From: Diphasiastrum complanatum
Taxonomy: Eukaryota; Streptophyta; Lycopodiopsida; Lycopodiales; Lycopodiaceae
Direction of reading: 5' to 3'
Length of the DNA stretch: 64,000 nt
Assembly (NCBI GenBank): GCA_029204225.1
Contig: CM055113.1
Location: forward strand, 27,818,272 to 27,882,271
Each line of letters begins with the position of its first letter. The first letter of the stretch is position 1. Shown here piece after piece: positions 10,974 to 23,448 of the stretch. A program made the translations under genes and the position numbers. The notes under the pieces were generated by a model. The model made no database searches, was not told where the DNA came from, and worked only from the letters and a program-made list of their open reading frames with translations.

Positions 10974-11603
10974 CTACTTTTCCTTTAAAGGAAGAGTTGA
11001 GATGAGGTAGGCCTCTATAGCTCCGAATGTGCGTTTGGCTGCCTCACTTGCTTTGTGTAGTGGTGGTGCTTCCACAATGGCATCATACTCGAATTCCCAG
11101 TCCACATGAGTTGTGCCACATTCTGCGGGTGTGATTTTGATGGTTGTCTTGGTGTAGCTGAAATCTTTCCCTATAGATCCACCCTCGAAGACATTGGTGC
11201 TGATTGAATGGTGCTCTTCATCAACGAATTCGATCTTTTCATTCAAGTAAGTAGCATGTGGCACAGCTGCACGCAATATTTCCAAAAGGAAATACAGAAT
11301 AGAGCAGCATGAGCAGAGGATTGAAGCTAGACGTGTCTAACCTTTTTAGTTTGCTGTTTTTATTAACTGATCATTTTCTGGCAGTGGAATTTAGCTACTA
11401 AGAAAAGCATGTGGTGAAAGTTTACCTGGCCCAAAATGGATTTTCCTAATGCTTCCGCTGGAGTATCCATCGCCCTCTACAACCTCCACTCTGGTCACAA
11501 AACCCGGCAGCGCTTTTGCGAGCAAACTTGGATCTTTCAGAGCCTCCCATACTTTGGGATGCGGTACTTTCAACTCCATTTGGGTTGTGATCTTTTGAAT
11601 CAT
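10974..11603 (-). CDS. Bet v 1/MLP/PR-10-like ligand-binding protein, two exons
   Basis: Exon 1 is 11603-11426 and exon 2 is 11266-10974; the 159-base intron runs from GTAAAC to GTGCAG. Exon lengths of 178 and 293 keep one frame through a split Ala codon and give 156 aa, the normal family length. Visible features are an N-terminal ELKVPHPKVWEALKD strand/helix, a glycine-rich loop VEGDGYSSGSIRKI (about residues 42-55) where Bet v 1 proteins have EGDGGPG, the KIEFVDEEHH strand, and a long C-terminal helix ending in ISTLPLKEK. One intron early in the gene is typical of this family. Members are small cytosolic proteins with a hydrophobic cavity that bind hormones, flavonoids or alkaloid precursors; the ligand cannot be read from sequence. 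The start is the first Met in frame with the domain. The gene looks intact. A TATA-like tract on the minus strand near 11860-11870 may belong to its promoter. Confidence 0.9.
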
Positions 11604-14600
11604 TTTTGCTGCCTGTCAGAATTTCGAGAGGATATACTTTGTCAATTACCGCTTCGACTCTAAACTCCACTCACAACAGCTAAAATCAGCTCATGCGAGT
11701 GTGATGTCACCAAATTCTGCAGCATCAAGCATCTGAGCAAGAATTCCCCAGCAAGCTTGCCTAATCAAAATTCCTTCAGCTCAAATCTGTAAACCCTTCT
11801 AAGCTGGAGGGTGATTGCAGGCAACACCGATGGAATCATAGATTTATAAGAACTGTATGTATATAAGCTGGTGTTTCGGATTCCATCACCGAATCTTCAT
11901 CAAAATGGAGAAGACAAAAGGCTTGGGAACAAATTCTCAGGTCAACCAGCAATTCACGAGGAAAATGGAAAAGAGATACTTGTGACCGAATGAAAGACTT
12001 ACCTTCTTTCGCTGCTTGATCCACAATCTAGAAGATGAAGACTTCTTGTTCTTTATTTGTTCTTAATTGTGAGTTGACTTAATTGCCCACATTCCTTTAT
12101 GGCTTTTTTCCCAGCCTCAATCATGTACCAATCGACAGCACCTTTTATCTCCCTCATCACATCTTTCACACATGAGATCCTTCCTGGACTGTCCACATGT
12201 TGCTGGAGGTTTGACTATCCCCCTTCTCCCTTCCTTCTAGAACCATTTGTAAAGAAAAGCTTTTATTCTATTATAACAATGTGAACAAACCTCAACAAAG
12301 TACTCTCATGCTCTTATCTATTTGAAGATGGTGTTTGTAACAAATAGTGTTGAAGTCCTTGCAAACACACTAATGGGTTGTTTCACCCTCCTCCAGAGTC
12401 TATTGGGAAAGGGTTGTTGGTGACTTTTTGACCAGGTCAAATGGCCATAAAACTGTGTTAAGGCCATTCATTTGATTATCATTCATTCTTTTGTGAACCA
12501 CATTGGTTGGGTTTTTACTTTTGATTTTCTTTTGAGAATGACTAGTTTCAACTACCTCGTTTTGAGGTTTTTTTGGAACCTCAACTTTTGGGTATTTGAG
12601 GGTTCTCTTCTTCTTTTATGCTTGTCTTGTTATAGCTCATGCTATTTAAGCTAACGAAGATGATGGTGATATCTAATTACATGTATCAATCTAGTTTGGA
12701 TTGATACTTGAATTATCAAATAATTATCGATACAAGTGCGAAAAAGCCACTATGCAAAAAGTCAAAATTTGAACTTGTAAGCTCAACTAAATCCATGACA
12801 TCATTTCAAAACAACCCAAATCCATTTGAAACATCTTCAAATCAACAAATCGTTGTTAGATGTTTCAAAGTACCTTCAATCTAAAGTTTAATTAGAATCG
12901 GTTTAAGGACTTCCAAAATTGAAACTTTTTAACCCTCGCGACAAAGTAGGACAAGAGTTCTCAGTTGATATGTACTCAAGCATGTTCTACCAAGCCTATC
13001 TTAGTCCTTGTCTTTCTACTCGGTTATCGAAATACCCTTACTTATCATTCGAGAATCAATATAATTCAAATTGATAATTAGACTCCCTTTTTGTAGACAC
13101 ATTTGGTGATCATCAATGAATTTCAAGAAAGCTATTTCTTAGATTTCAATCTTCGCAAGGCATTTTAGAATCTAACATCAATAGTTACCAATTTTTGCAA
13201 GTATTGGACATTTTGGTAACTAGTTGTTCAAGGTATATATACTATTATTGATGATTATAGGTTATCAAAACAAAAATCAAGTACGTATACGAAATTGCTT
13301 CATACATTCATCCTTTCACTTGAAAATTTTGAACTTATGTTGTGGGGAATGATTGTTATATCCATAAAAGTATTGTTTAGCCATAAGCAAATGACCATAG
13401 AACCTAGTAGATAAATGATTGTTTTCCATTCATTCAGGTTTCTTATGACATTCTACTCTTATGGCTGGAACATTTTGGGCCATGTTTGTTGACCATTTAT
13501 GGATTCAATTTGTAGTCGGCCTATAAAATTTCTTCGTGGACCTAAATATTCATGATACATAGTTAAAATAGACATATGTAACTTTACACTTTTATAATTT
13601 TCTTTTCTATAGCTTCAAACAATGCTGGTTCTTTTTTTGTTCAACAAGATAGAATCTACCTGACATTGTGCAACATTCTCCAAACTCACAAAAATTGCTG
13701 CATTCTAGGCTTGATGTTGCCCACATACATGCATGATATAGGAGATCCATTTGTCAAGCTTTGATGCATCACATCTTGGTATGCATGAAAACCGCTATTT
13801 TAAGACCAAAATATATGCACAGGAATCTAAAAAAGTGGTTATCTTAACAAAACAAGCAAGTACCAAAAGAGGAGTGGTAGTTAATAGATTACTATTTCAA
13901 GAAAAACAATGAAAGCTGTGCTTATTTAGTCTAATTTTCTTGTTTTTTTTTAACAAACTATTAGTTAGATATGGTGGATGTGATAGACACTAATGCACTT
14001 CTCAACAAGAATGTTAGCCTTGGAACTACCTTGGACAATAATGGTGGGAAGGAGTTGCGAGCTCCTCAGACTACAAGGCAACCAAAAGTGATGGATACAT
14101 CTCTTATATATAATAGAAGCACATGATGATAGTGACACACATGCATTGAAGAAGTATCGTTGTTGGGATTCTCAATAAATGATCTCATTGATGTAGACAA
14201 AAACACTCTCATCTCTTGTGAATGATAAAATTAGAAGTGCTACCTCACCCCTCATCATGATTGAGCTACCTTCACAAGGCTCCATCAATCCCTATAGTAA
14301 CTCCCTCTCCATCTCCACATTGCTTGGTCATCATTCACCTTGATTTTTCTTTAACCTGGTGGATAAGATAGATTGCACCTAGTATCTGAGTGGAGGATGA
14401 AGTCATTAGAGAAAATTTGAGCACAAAAGGGGCCTTTCAAAAAGATACTTTTTATTTTTTTTCTCAAAAGTTTCTTCCAAATGGTCCAATCAAAACACTC
14501 AAATTTAAAATCTACGTAACGTAGCTCCTTCAAATTGATTTTTTTGTCTTTTTAAAAGGACTGTAATTTTGTGTTGGGGGCAGCCCGTAAATAAGCCATT

Positions 14601-14681
14601 TTATTTGTAGTATAGTATGCAACTCAGCAAAAAAAAAATAGTATAACTTTTGAACGGTAGCTCGGATTGAGACAATTATGG
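11604..14681. other. No clear gene; one short coding-like minus-strand segment
   Basis: This 3-kb stretch is AT-rich and mostly featureless. On the minus strand between about 12240 and 12055 a frame reads through MREIKGAVDWYMIEAGKKA and stops soon after. It looks protein-like, but I cannot place it in a family and see no flanking exons. It could be a decayed last exon. Nothing else is supported. Confidence 0.4.
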
Positions 14682-14937
14682 TGCCATTAGAAAGCCCTCA
14701 ACGAGAGCTTTTCAATGACATCTAACATGATTCAGTTCTGAGCTACAGTGAAGAAGTTATGGCCAGTCAAAGCTTTGGTTGGTCAACCCGACATCTCTCT
14801 CAAGTTCAGTTGACCAATTTGACCGGTACGATGCCATTAGAAAGCCCTCGACGAGAGCTTTTCAATGACACCCAACGTGACCAAATTTTGAGCTACGGTG
14901 AAGAAGTTATGGCCAGTCAAAGTTTTGGTCGGTCGTG
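14682..14937. repeat. Tandem direct repeat, period 151
   Basis: A segment beginning gccattagaaagccctc recurs at 14682 and 14833. The second copy covers about 105 bases with roughly nine in ten bases matching by eye, including gagagcttttcaatgacat/c and gaagaagttatggccagtca. Copy 1 carries an extra segment before copy 2 begins. It is non-coding and resembles retroelement-derived repeat sequence. Confidence 0.85.
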
Positions 14938-15415
14938 GTTTTGGTAGTATGAGATGCCAAAGCTAGGAGCCTACCAATAGTTGGCATATTGATTCTTATA
15001 ATTTGAGGATGAGTGTACTAACAATGCCTACATCTTAGTTGGCTGGAGAATATTTTAAAGTGGATGCTTCATGTATAGAGGAGAAGGTATAAGCCTCTTT
15101 TCCTTTTGGAAGTGATAGAATTCAAAGGATAATTAAATGAAGATTGAGGTTGTATAAATCTACACTTGCATTTGAAAACATATCTATTTATCAACTTTCA
15201 CTAGATTCTTTTAACTAAGATAAAGGTACCCCATAATATATTTTGCACCAAAAATATTTTCTATTTTTGCTATTCTAAGAAAGTCATAAAGAAGGTCAAA
15301 AAGTGACTCGAAGTAGTGAATATTTTCATAACATCAAATTTAGATAAAAAGGAGGACCAAAGCTAGCCATTAATTATCCATGATACACTAGTCATAAATG
15401 AGATAAAATGATTAT
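14938..15415. other. No gene seen
   Basis: AT-rich sequence without recognisable coding segments or repeat boundaries. Confidence 0.5.
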
Positions 15416-16045
15416 GCCTACCCTCCACATGTGGGAACATGCTCCAAACATGCATGATGTCGATATGTAAATGAAAAATGATCTAATTCTAACTTTGAAA
15501 TCATCAAAATCTATGAAATTGATTTTGTAGACAAACATAAACAAAGTACAATATTGATATGCGTAAGTGTTTGATGGCCCAAACAAAAATATAAGAGAAC
15601 GAAACATAACAATTCATCACAAGACATACATGTCTGAAGAAAACAGAAAATAATAGTTCATCACAAAACATACATTCATTCTGACATAATACTGACCACA
15701 ATAAAATATAGAATTGAATATGTAAGTAGCATGTAAAAATTAAATGAATTACAAGCACAAAACTATAGCGAATGCAATTGTGTACTCATAAACAATTCTG
15801 AATACTGATCATAACACTTTGACTTGATCACTAATCAAACCTAAACTTGACACTTGTAGTGAGCCTAACTAGCTTGAGCTACTTCATAAATGACTTTTGG
15901 CCTAATGATGGAAATACATGTGTACTTGACTAATTCGCGTCTAAAGCCAAAATTGGCCTAATCAACTTCCTACACATAGATGCTTGATGTAAAAACTTAA
16001 TCAAATCCCTAAAGTCAACATAGGTATCTTTTTGTATTTCTCACA
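15416..16045 (-). repeat. 3' LTR of copia element C (LTR family T)
   Basis: The high-coordinate end, read on the minus strand, starts TGTGAGAAATAC next to a polypurine tract. The terminal 200 bases match by eye the LTR at 45164 (read in the opposite orientation) and the one at 28022, through landmarks such as catcaaacctaaacttgaca and atgcttgatgtaaaa. The low-coordinate boundary is approximate. Confidence 0.6.
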
Positions 16046-16060
16046 CTCCTCCCAAAAGTT
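16046..16060 (-). promoter_or_regulatory. Polypurine tract of element C
   Basis: On the minus strand this reads AACTTTTGGGAGGAG immediately before the LTR, closely matching the tract of element I at 33987-34002. Confidence 0.75.
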
Positions 16061-17325
16061 ATCTATTCTAGAAAAGCATGGATCTTGGAATCAATCCAAG
16101 ATTAGATCTATGTTTGATGAAGGAACTCTTGAGTAGACCTCTGAATCTTTATTCAATCTGAAAGAGATGTGATTGCCTCTGATTTGAGCCCTCATGAACA
16201 CAATTTGATGGTGTGAGACACTTTTATCTTAAAGATTTGAAGATGACTCAATATGATCCAAGTGGATCTCTCCTCCAATAAGCTTCTCTCACAAAGTGAT
16301 GTGCAACTTTGATGTGCTTGCTCCTTGCATGAAAAAGTAGCCAATAATGGATAGATACTCACTTTTATAAAGCAAACCATAATCATGAGATGAAGACATG
16401 TACCTTAGGCCAATTTCCAATGCTGGATCTTGGGATCTTGACTCAACTTGTGTACACAATAGCTCAAGTTGGGCCTAATGATAGTTAGCCAAATCAAGGA
16501 GCCAATAAGACTCCTAAAGAGGGTGATTTCCTCAAAGGATCTTTCATCTCCCTTATTGAGATCTTTTACAACATGCTCCATTGGTGTGTCTATGCTCTTA
16601 CAATTTTCCATATGGATTTTTTTCAACATTGATAGAGCATATCTAGATTTACATATAAAAGCATAATCATCATGAAAGTCAATCTCTAGGCCTAAGATAT
16701 AATGGATCTCTACTAGATCCTACATTTTAAACTCACCTCCAAGTGCCACTTTAGTCTCTTCCACTGATTTGATACAACTTCCACAAAGGATAATGTCATC
16801 TACATAAATGAGAAGAATGACAATATCACTAGCAACAAACTTTAGATACATGGAAGAATTATAGTCACTTAGGATAGATCCTAGTGAGATAAGAAAAGAG
16901 TTGAATATAGCATATCATGATCTTGGTTCTTTCTTGAGTCCATAAAGACTGTTGAAGCGCAAGCACACTTTTGATTCATCCTTGATGAATCCTTGAGGTT
17001 GTTCCGTATAGATTTCCTCTTCAAGATATCCATTGAGAAATGCATTGGAAACATAAAATTGGAATACCTTCCATTTGAGATAGCAAGCAATAGATATGAT
17101 GATCCTTATTGTCACCATAAAATAGGTGCAAAGGTCTCTTCATAATCAAGGCCTTGGATTTGAGCAAATCCTTTTGCACATAGCCTTGCTTTGTACTTGT
17201 TGATGGTGTCATCTTGGTTGTACTTGATTCAAAATGCCCACTTGTAACCAATAATATGCTTATTAGATGGAGGATCCACAGGCTCCCAAGTATTGCTGGT
17301 GATCAACGCATCAAATTCTTGCTTT
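16061..17325 (-). pseudogene. Copia RT-RNase H remnant (element C), cut by a plus-strand LTR
   Basis: The minus strand encodes, in several frames, the end of copia pol. The RT start EFDALITSNTWEPVDPPSNK lies at 17229-17320. GLDYEETFAP and a degraded motif A region (FLNG-like) follow at 16900-17150. LFRSLIGSLIWLTI and SYCVHKLSQDPK lie at 16405-16629, and RNase H C-terminal fragments at 16192-16386. Many frameshifts and stops are present. The RT is interrupted exactly where the TGTGAAGAATTGCC LTR of element Q begins, so element C is the older host of a nested insertion. Confidence 0.87.
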
Positions 17326-18027
17326 TGTGAAGAATTGCCAAAAATTGGCAAATCTAGCTTGATCAAAAACCATGTAGTATAATGTAAATTTTGTACATAA
17401 GTGGATTCCACCCATGTGATGCCAAGATGCCACGTGGAAATCCACTCCTAATGTAGGTTAGTTCAAGTCCATAGGGTTGGTCATGTCATTTTAGTAGTGA
17501 TTCCTAGTTTATAGGACCTAATTCCTAGATTTAAGGTGAAAATTTGACCAACTAGCTATCTACCAAGCATGACTCTAGGAAATAGACTAGGGTTTCATTT
17601 TAGGTCAAGGAGAGTGAGTTAAATTCCTTATTACATGCTAGAAATTCACCTAACTTCAAGAAGGAAGTCAAATTTGCTATGTATTCCCTCTGTCCATAGT
17701 GAGAAGATAGAAAATTTTTGGAGCTCATAGGCAATCTCAAGCTAGTTCACTATGTACATTGAGTTTTTGTGATCCAAATGAAACCAAATCAATTTCTACT
17801 TGTTTCTCAGGTTGAAGGCCGTATTACAACCTGTATTACACACGTGTGGGATCGGATTTCAATGTTGATCAAGTCTTTTGATTGTTAATGCTTGTTGTTT
17901 GTCAAATTGCCAATCTAGATCAACTTTTTGATGACTAGTTTTTTGGTAGATTGTTAAGCAAGCATCCAATCACTCTTGTGGATCTTTTGTAGATCCATTT
18001 ATGGTCCTAAATTACAGTACTTTCACA
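17326..18027 (+). repeat. 5' LTR of copia element Q (family S), 702 bp
   Basis: Begins TGTGAAGAATTGCC and ends in TTTCACA, giving the canonical TG...CA. The end is fixed by the PBS that starts on the next base, and the start by the abrupt end of element C coding sequence. It contains the inverted repeat TTGCCAA-AAA-TTGGCAA near its 5' end. It is the best-defined member of the LTR family also seen at 601 and 3674. Confidence 0.88.
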
Positions 18028-18040
18028 TGGTATCAGAGCC
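18028..18040 (+). promoter_or_regulatory. Primer-binding site of element Q
   Basis: TGGTATCAGAGCC, the standard plant copia PBS complementary to initiator methionine tRNA, immediately follows the LTR end. Confidence 0.95.
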
Positions 18041-19048
18041 GAGTACAAGAGCATAAGCCATTGATCTAATGCAAATCCATTTTTAGCAAGTTTTGGTGCT
18101 AAAAACTAGTATTGAGAGGGCAAGCTAGAATCTTGATTTTGGTAAAGAGATTTGATCCCAAACTTGGTAGGGGTCCAGATCCGTACTATCCACATGTGTG
18201 GGCACCTCTGAACCTGCATTTAATGCATGGTATTCATTTGATCCAAAAAAAATTCAATTTGTGAGCTGTTGGTGTAATTTTTGGTGGAGGTCCTAGGATA
18301 ATCTACCAAGATCATTTACCATTGATTAGAGTTTGTTTTATGGAATCTAATTAATATAGGCTGAGTTCAAGTCCTATAAAGGTTAAAAACGGGTCTTGAA
18401 AGTACACCAAGAAGGAAGAAAGAGATTAAGTCATTTTTTTGTCCAAAAATAGCCAAAATTGGCAAGATTTGATTGTAAGTAGATTTCACATCATCTTATC
18501 TTCATTCCAACTTCGTGAGGGAGTGCTAGAACTGAGATTGTAAGTCCATTTGTTGGATTCAAAATCTAATTTGAGTGAAAAACTACAAGAGAGAGACCTT
18601 AGTGAGTTTCTAGAGACAATCAAATCCATTTCTTGGCAAGATTTGTTTGAAAGTAGTTTTCACTTCATCTTATCTTCATTCTAGCTTTGTGAGGGAGTGA
18701 TATGATTGTGATTATAAGTCCATTTGTTGGATTAGAAATCAAATTTGAGTGAAACACTGCAAGTGTGAGACCTTTGTGAGTTTCAAGTTAATCAAATCTA
18801 TTTCTTGTTTGTAGAAGTCACTAGTAAGATGGGATCTGCTGTACCATACCTTCTAGAAGCTAGTGAGAGATTGGATTTTACAAATTATGATATTTGGAAG
18901 GTTAGGATGGAGTCACTCTTGGTGCTCCAAGACCTTCATGAGTTCTTGATTGAAGATGAAGATGAACCTCTAGGTGCACATGAGTTAGCTAGATACAAGA
19001 AGAGATCTAGGCTTGCACTTCATTGTGTGAAGATGAATGTGAGCAATG
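18041..19048 (+). pseudogene. Leader and truncated gag of element Q
   Basis: About 790 bases of leader are followed by gag starting at Met 18829 (MGSAVPYLLEASERLDF). The usual copia gag start is visible: F(T)NYDIWKVRMESLL, then RYKKRSRLALHCVKMNVSN. Homology to the other gag proteins here stops at about 19048, where the sequence jumps to host DNA 3' of the DUF599 gene. The rest of the element is lost. The leader contains two copies of a segment with gtgagggagtg and cattccaactt-type words near 18500 and 18680, an internal direct duplication of about 180 bases period. Confidence 0.85.
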
Positions 19049-19275
19049 TGTGGAACTATAGTACTACTAGTTTACTGGACGACAGATGAAATCACCCGTT
19101 GCTAAGCCCAGATACGTTCAGTATGTCCAATTTAGCCATTAATAGTTTCATCAGAATTATTTTCATTTTGAGGAGAAACCTGATTTTACCTATAAGTGAT
19201 GGCAGCAAATATCTATAGCTTCTCATGAACTATAAACAGACAGATCAAACGCTTACAGCTGAGTGTTTCGGCTAA

Positions 19276-20311
19276 TCAATTTCGCGTAAGAGTCTTACAA
19301 CTTGCCTCTAGATCATCTATATCCTTGCGTCGACTTGGTTTCACTTTTACGAAATCCAGATGATAGAAGAATGGTATAAGCGCCACTGCTGTAATAGCTG
19401 CAGGAATGGGCCCGAAGATCCACAGCATGAGAGCAAAAGCAGTATAAAAGCTTCGTGTTCCGATGGAGTGATATGTGCCACCCCTTACAAGCACATCGCC
19501 CACAAATTCTGGTGACCACTTTGTGGTGGAATCAAGAAGTGGAACATTGATGAGGTAGTTGACATAGTTTATAAATCTTATGGACTGCATGTAGCAGATG
19601 AAGGAAAACAGGAAGCAGAATAGGATCGACAGAAATTTCAGTGGGACCAAAATTGAGCCTTTGTCCCCGTAGATAGATGTCTGAACTGTGGCGTTGATGC
19701 TCTCGGTAGTGGTGCTGAGGAAGGCTGCCAAACCTGTACTCAAGAGGATGGCGGCTGTTGCCATCAAAGTCGAGCCCATGATAGAATTTCGCAGAGTTTG
19801 AACTGCCAGTACGTTTCTTTGGTCGTTATTCTATCATTAGAGCACAAACAGTTTCATCAGAGGCTAAAACAGATTAAAAAAAATCTAACAGTGGATCTGA
19901 CCAAGAAGCAGTGAAAAGCGCTGCAAGGACGTAATGTGTACACCGAAGTGAGCAGGAAGTTGAAATCTGCATGCAGCTCGTTGGTAGTTTTTTCGTAGAG
20001 ATTGTGAATAAGACAATCAGCGTGGTTGTGAATTGCTTGGATCAAAGACATAATTGCAATAAGCACTTCTATTACCTCCACGTTTGCATGCACGTAGACT
20101 GTAGCAACTGGGGACAACAGATACAGTAGACATTTATGCTTACCTGCATGATGCATCGCACCCAGGCCCTTTTTCCGAGATTGTTGATGCCTATGATCGT
20201 TTGTAAGGGGTTGATTTTAATCTGAACGTGATGGTATACGTGATAAGAAAGCAGAAAACCAAATCCAATGGGTACAAGGATGGCATCTAGGTAACTTTTA
20301 TTCCACGACAT
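19276..20311 (-). CDS. DUF599 family multi-pass membrane protein, two exons
   Basis: Exon 1 is 20311-20144 (56 codons) and exon 2 is 19830-19276. The 313-base intron begins GTAAGC and ends in ATAG. The frame closes in phase 0 and gives 240 aa, typical for DUF599 (PF04654). Family hallmarks are the N-terminal membrane helix LDAILVPIGFGFLLSYHVYH, the block NVLAVQTLRNSIMGSTLMAT at residues 62-81, YMQSIRFINYVNYLIN, and near the end SFYTAFALMLWIFGPIPA. Likely membrane segments are residues 7-28, 74-94, 117-137 and 184-213; the tail is basic then acidic. The biochemical role of DUF599 proteins is unknown. The gene looks intact and transcribes toward the truncated copia Q. I found no decisive promoter motif. 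Confidence 0.92.
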
Positions 20312-23300
20312 TCTGTCAAATCTGCTCTGTGACCGCGTTCAAAGTGCCAAACTCACCAACTTTCAGAGAATATAAAATAGAAATAGACCATTAATAAGAA
20401 CAGTAACCGGTTATGAGCTAAATGATCATTATGTAGATCGGGATTAGTGTCAAGGTAAGGCACACCCAGTTCGGTATTAACTAGAGAGACATCATGAGAG
20501 TGTAAGGAACACATCTATACAGTTCATTAGCTACCAGACAAAGGCTTATCTTGCAGGCATCTGTCAAATCAGGTTCTATACTGCTGCACTAGATCAAAAG
20601 GTCGTGAACTCAAAGCATTATAAGATCAGGCTTCATATTGCAGGAAATGAAAAGATAGAAGAAAAACGTGTAGATCAAAAGATGATCCCTGTAAGCTGCT
20701 ATGAAGCATGGAGGCATTATATCCCGCAAACTACCCAAGTACCTAGTATGGGGTTGGCTACTGATCAACAGATCCAAAGTGGGCGATGCCTTGCAAGATG
20801 CAGTGGGGTTGTTCACTAGGTGTCCTCCCAAGGTGTCAGGAAAAGACGCAGCCAGTGATTGAGTGACCCACATCCCGTTACTAATACCAGAATATTGAAT
20901 CTTGATACGCGCAGAAGACTGATAAAATGCGAGCATTTATCGAGGATCGAGCCAAGCCAGCAGGGAAAAGAGCACCGAATCTATCTACGCGCAAAAGCTA
21001 TTCTAAGCAAGGACGAGACCTTTAGTGGATACTCTTGGCCTAGGGTGCAACTAAGGGCCCACTCTCATCCAATAAGGTCAAATATTTTTATATATTCTTT
21101 GGATTCTCAAAAGTGACTAAGTTACTCGTAGTGTTGTCCCATTCATCTTTCCTCCCATAGGAGTCTCATTCATCCTAGATCACATAAGAGCAGGGTGAAG
21201 GAAGAGATAGCTCCTAGAGACGAGAACAGGACGGCAGATTAGCGTATTCTACACTTTATAGTGTGGAGACAATGTAGGGGCCCCAAGTGATCAAATGGTG
21301 AGGAAGATAGAATGGTGAAAAAATGAGCGGTATATAACTCTACACCACTTAGGTTTATTGCTGCATTGTGACAACTATCAGCGAGAGCGCATAATAGGCT
21401 AAAGTATCCAAAAAGGACAATCATGCACTTCATCTTACCTTCCGTCACCACCATTTTTTCATCCCCTTTTACCATTTTACCCCCTTGAAGATAGCGTTGT
21501 TGATGGACAAAGGAAAAGTAAAGTGTCAAATAAAACTACTAGTAACATCATGGACAAATTTAGCTTTGGACTCATGATTCCATAATACGACGTACAAATC
21601 TTGCTCTTTTTAGCTATTGAGATGATTTGCTAAAAGCTTAGGTGGCACTTGTAGGTGAGTTTTTTTTTTTTTACTTTTTAATTCTTCTAAAGTACAATCT
21701 TAGTTTTTTTTTAATTCTAATTATTCAAATGCCCTACATAATGCAAAGCTTCTCATGATAATTCATCTTGTTTACCCAATCGGTTCTATTACAACATGGG
21801 TTTTATAAGCAGTTTGCAAAGATGGAAGCTATATTTGAAAAACAAATCTAAAGTGAGATACAACTACTGGAACTTTTCGGATAAGAGATTATGTGGAACA
21901 ATCTGGTACTAGAGGTGGTTTGAAACTTGAAATCATTATAAGTAGTACAAAGAGAGATTGAAAGTTACTAATCCCATCTTGTTAGGTCATAGAATCTCTG
22001 TATTGAATTGACCTGATCTTAGCTTGAATGCTAGGATCAATGAAGGGGTTGATTAGTAGGGAGAAATTTGGTGGTAAGAGGTAAGTTGGATTGGAAAACT
22101 CATGAGAGGAGATGTGTTCTCAGTCTTAGAGATTTTCCAAATAACATAGACACATAATCAAGTATTGTGTTTGACAATTACTTGCAGAGTTAACAGATCT
22201 TGTTATGGAAGATTTATTTGTTAACATAGAAATAATTTTGATAAGGATCTAAATGTGGTCCATACTAGTTTTATTAGGATCTACACCTGGACATTTAAGA
22301 TTTTTGAATCATTGGAATTAACTTGAGTGATTGAATTACTCATGTGAAAAGTTAATTGGTAAAACAGACAATGTGAAGAGAATTCACTGGAAACTTTTGA
22401 GTTATGTTGCTTGTAAGACGCATGATTTGTGAGTCATTTGGATTCATCAATAAACAAGAATGATGTGGTATTGTACCACAAAGGCCTACCGTGTTAATAG
22501 CATGAATCCTAAAATTTTAGAATTTGTTTAAAGTGTTTTTTATATTGTGATAAATTATTTTGTGTAATTAATTTGTAGTTTCAAATTTTGGATAGTAGTT
22601 TGTTGTAAGTTTTTAACAGACATTTGAATGTTAGATGAGATCTGTAATATTTGTTATTTATTTCAAAAGTCCATTTATTATAAGTTTTGTGCAAAGTTGT
22701 TTTTTAGAGAAAGATGTTGATTCCATTCTTGTACTTGTTGGCTTTTCCAAACAATGGCCCAAAGTTTAAATCAATTAAAATCCTAATTAAAAGGATGAGT
22801 TTGTTATATGACTTTGTATAACAATTTGAGTCTTGTTGAAAAAATATTTTGGGCATTTTGCCCCATGAGAAGAGCCTAGATAAATGATTTTGTGCAATTA
22901 GTGTATGTAATGATTTTGAAATATGTGAATTTATTTTTTAAGAAATTGATAAGATTTGTAATTTTTAGTAGTTTATGTAATGGGTTTATGTTTTGGTTAT
23001 GAGTTATGGGATTTGGTAATAATCATAATTATGTTGTCAGGAATATAGGTGAGGTGTTAGATATTTAATTTTTTTGGCATGTCACAATATGAAAATCTTG
23101 AAAGTTGAAGATTTTGTTTTGGCATTTGCAACGTTAGATGAAAATAAAAAGCTGAAAATAAAAGTTGGGAAAGTGTGGCAAATTTGTGCAATGAACTGAT
23201 ATTTTGATTTTGTAAAATGCGCATGATCTTGACTAGCTTGTATATTGTATTATTTAAAAGTGGATATTAAGTTTTTGTAATTTTTGAATATGGATTTAAA

Positions 23301-23440
23301 AGTTACAAATTGATAAGCTAAAATTTGAGCAAAAATTGGTTTTTTTTTTCAACTTAATAGATCAAATCAAGTTCAAGGTAAAAGTGAAAGACAATTTAAG
23401 ACAAAATGTGAAGTTACAGAAGTTGAAACAATTTTAATCC
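20312..23440. other. Upstream flank of DUF599 gene; no other gene seen
   Basis: About 3.1 kb without a supported gene. The first few hundred bases must hold the promoter and 5' untranslated region of the minus-strand DUF599 gene. From 21600 on the sequence is very AT-rich with several T-runs. No copia homology is evident. Confidence 0.5.
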
Positions 23441-23448
23441 GTTCAAAG

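Noticed and set aside
11836-12024. Minus-strand frame upstream of the Bet v 1-like gene as an extra exon
   Set aside because: It shows no family similarity, and the first coding exon already starts with the normal N-terminus.
21239-21529. A 96-codon minus-strand frame as a secreted peptide gene
   Set aside because: The hydrophobic segment is internal, there are no supporting features, and length is within chance for AT-rich DNA.
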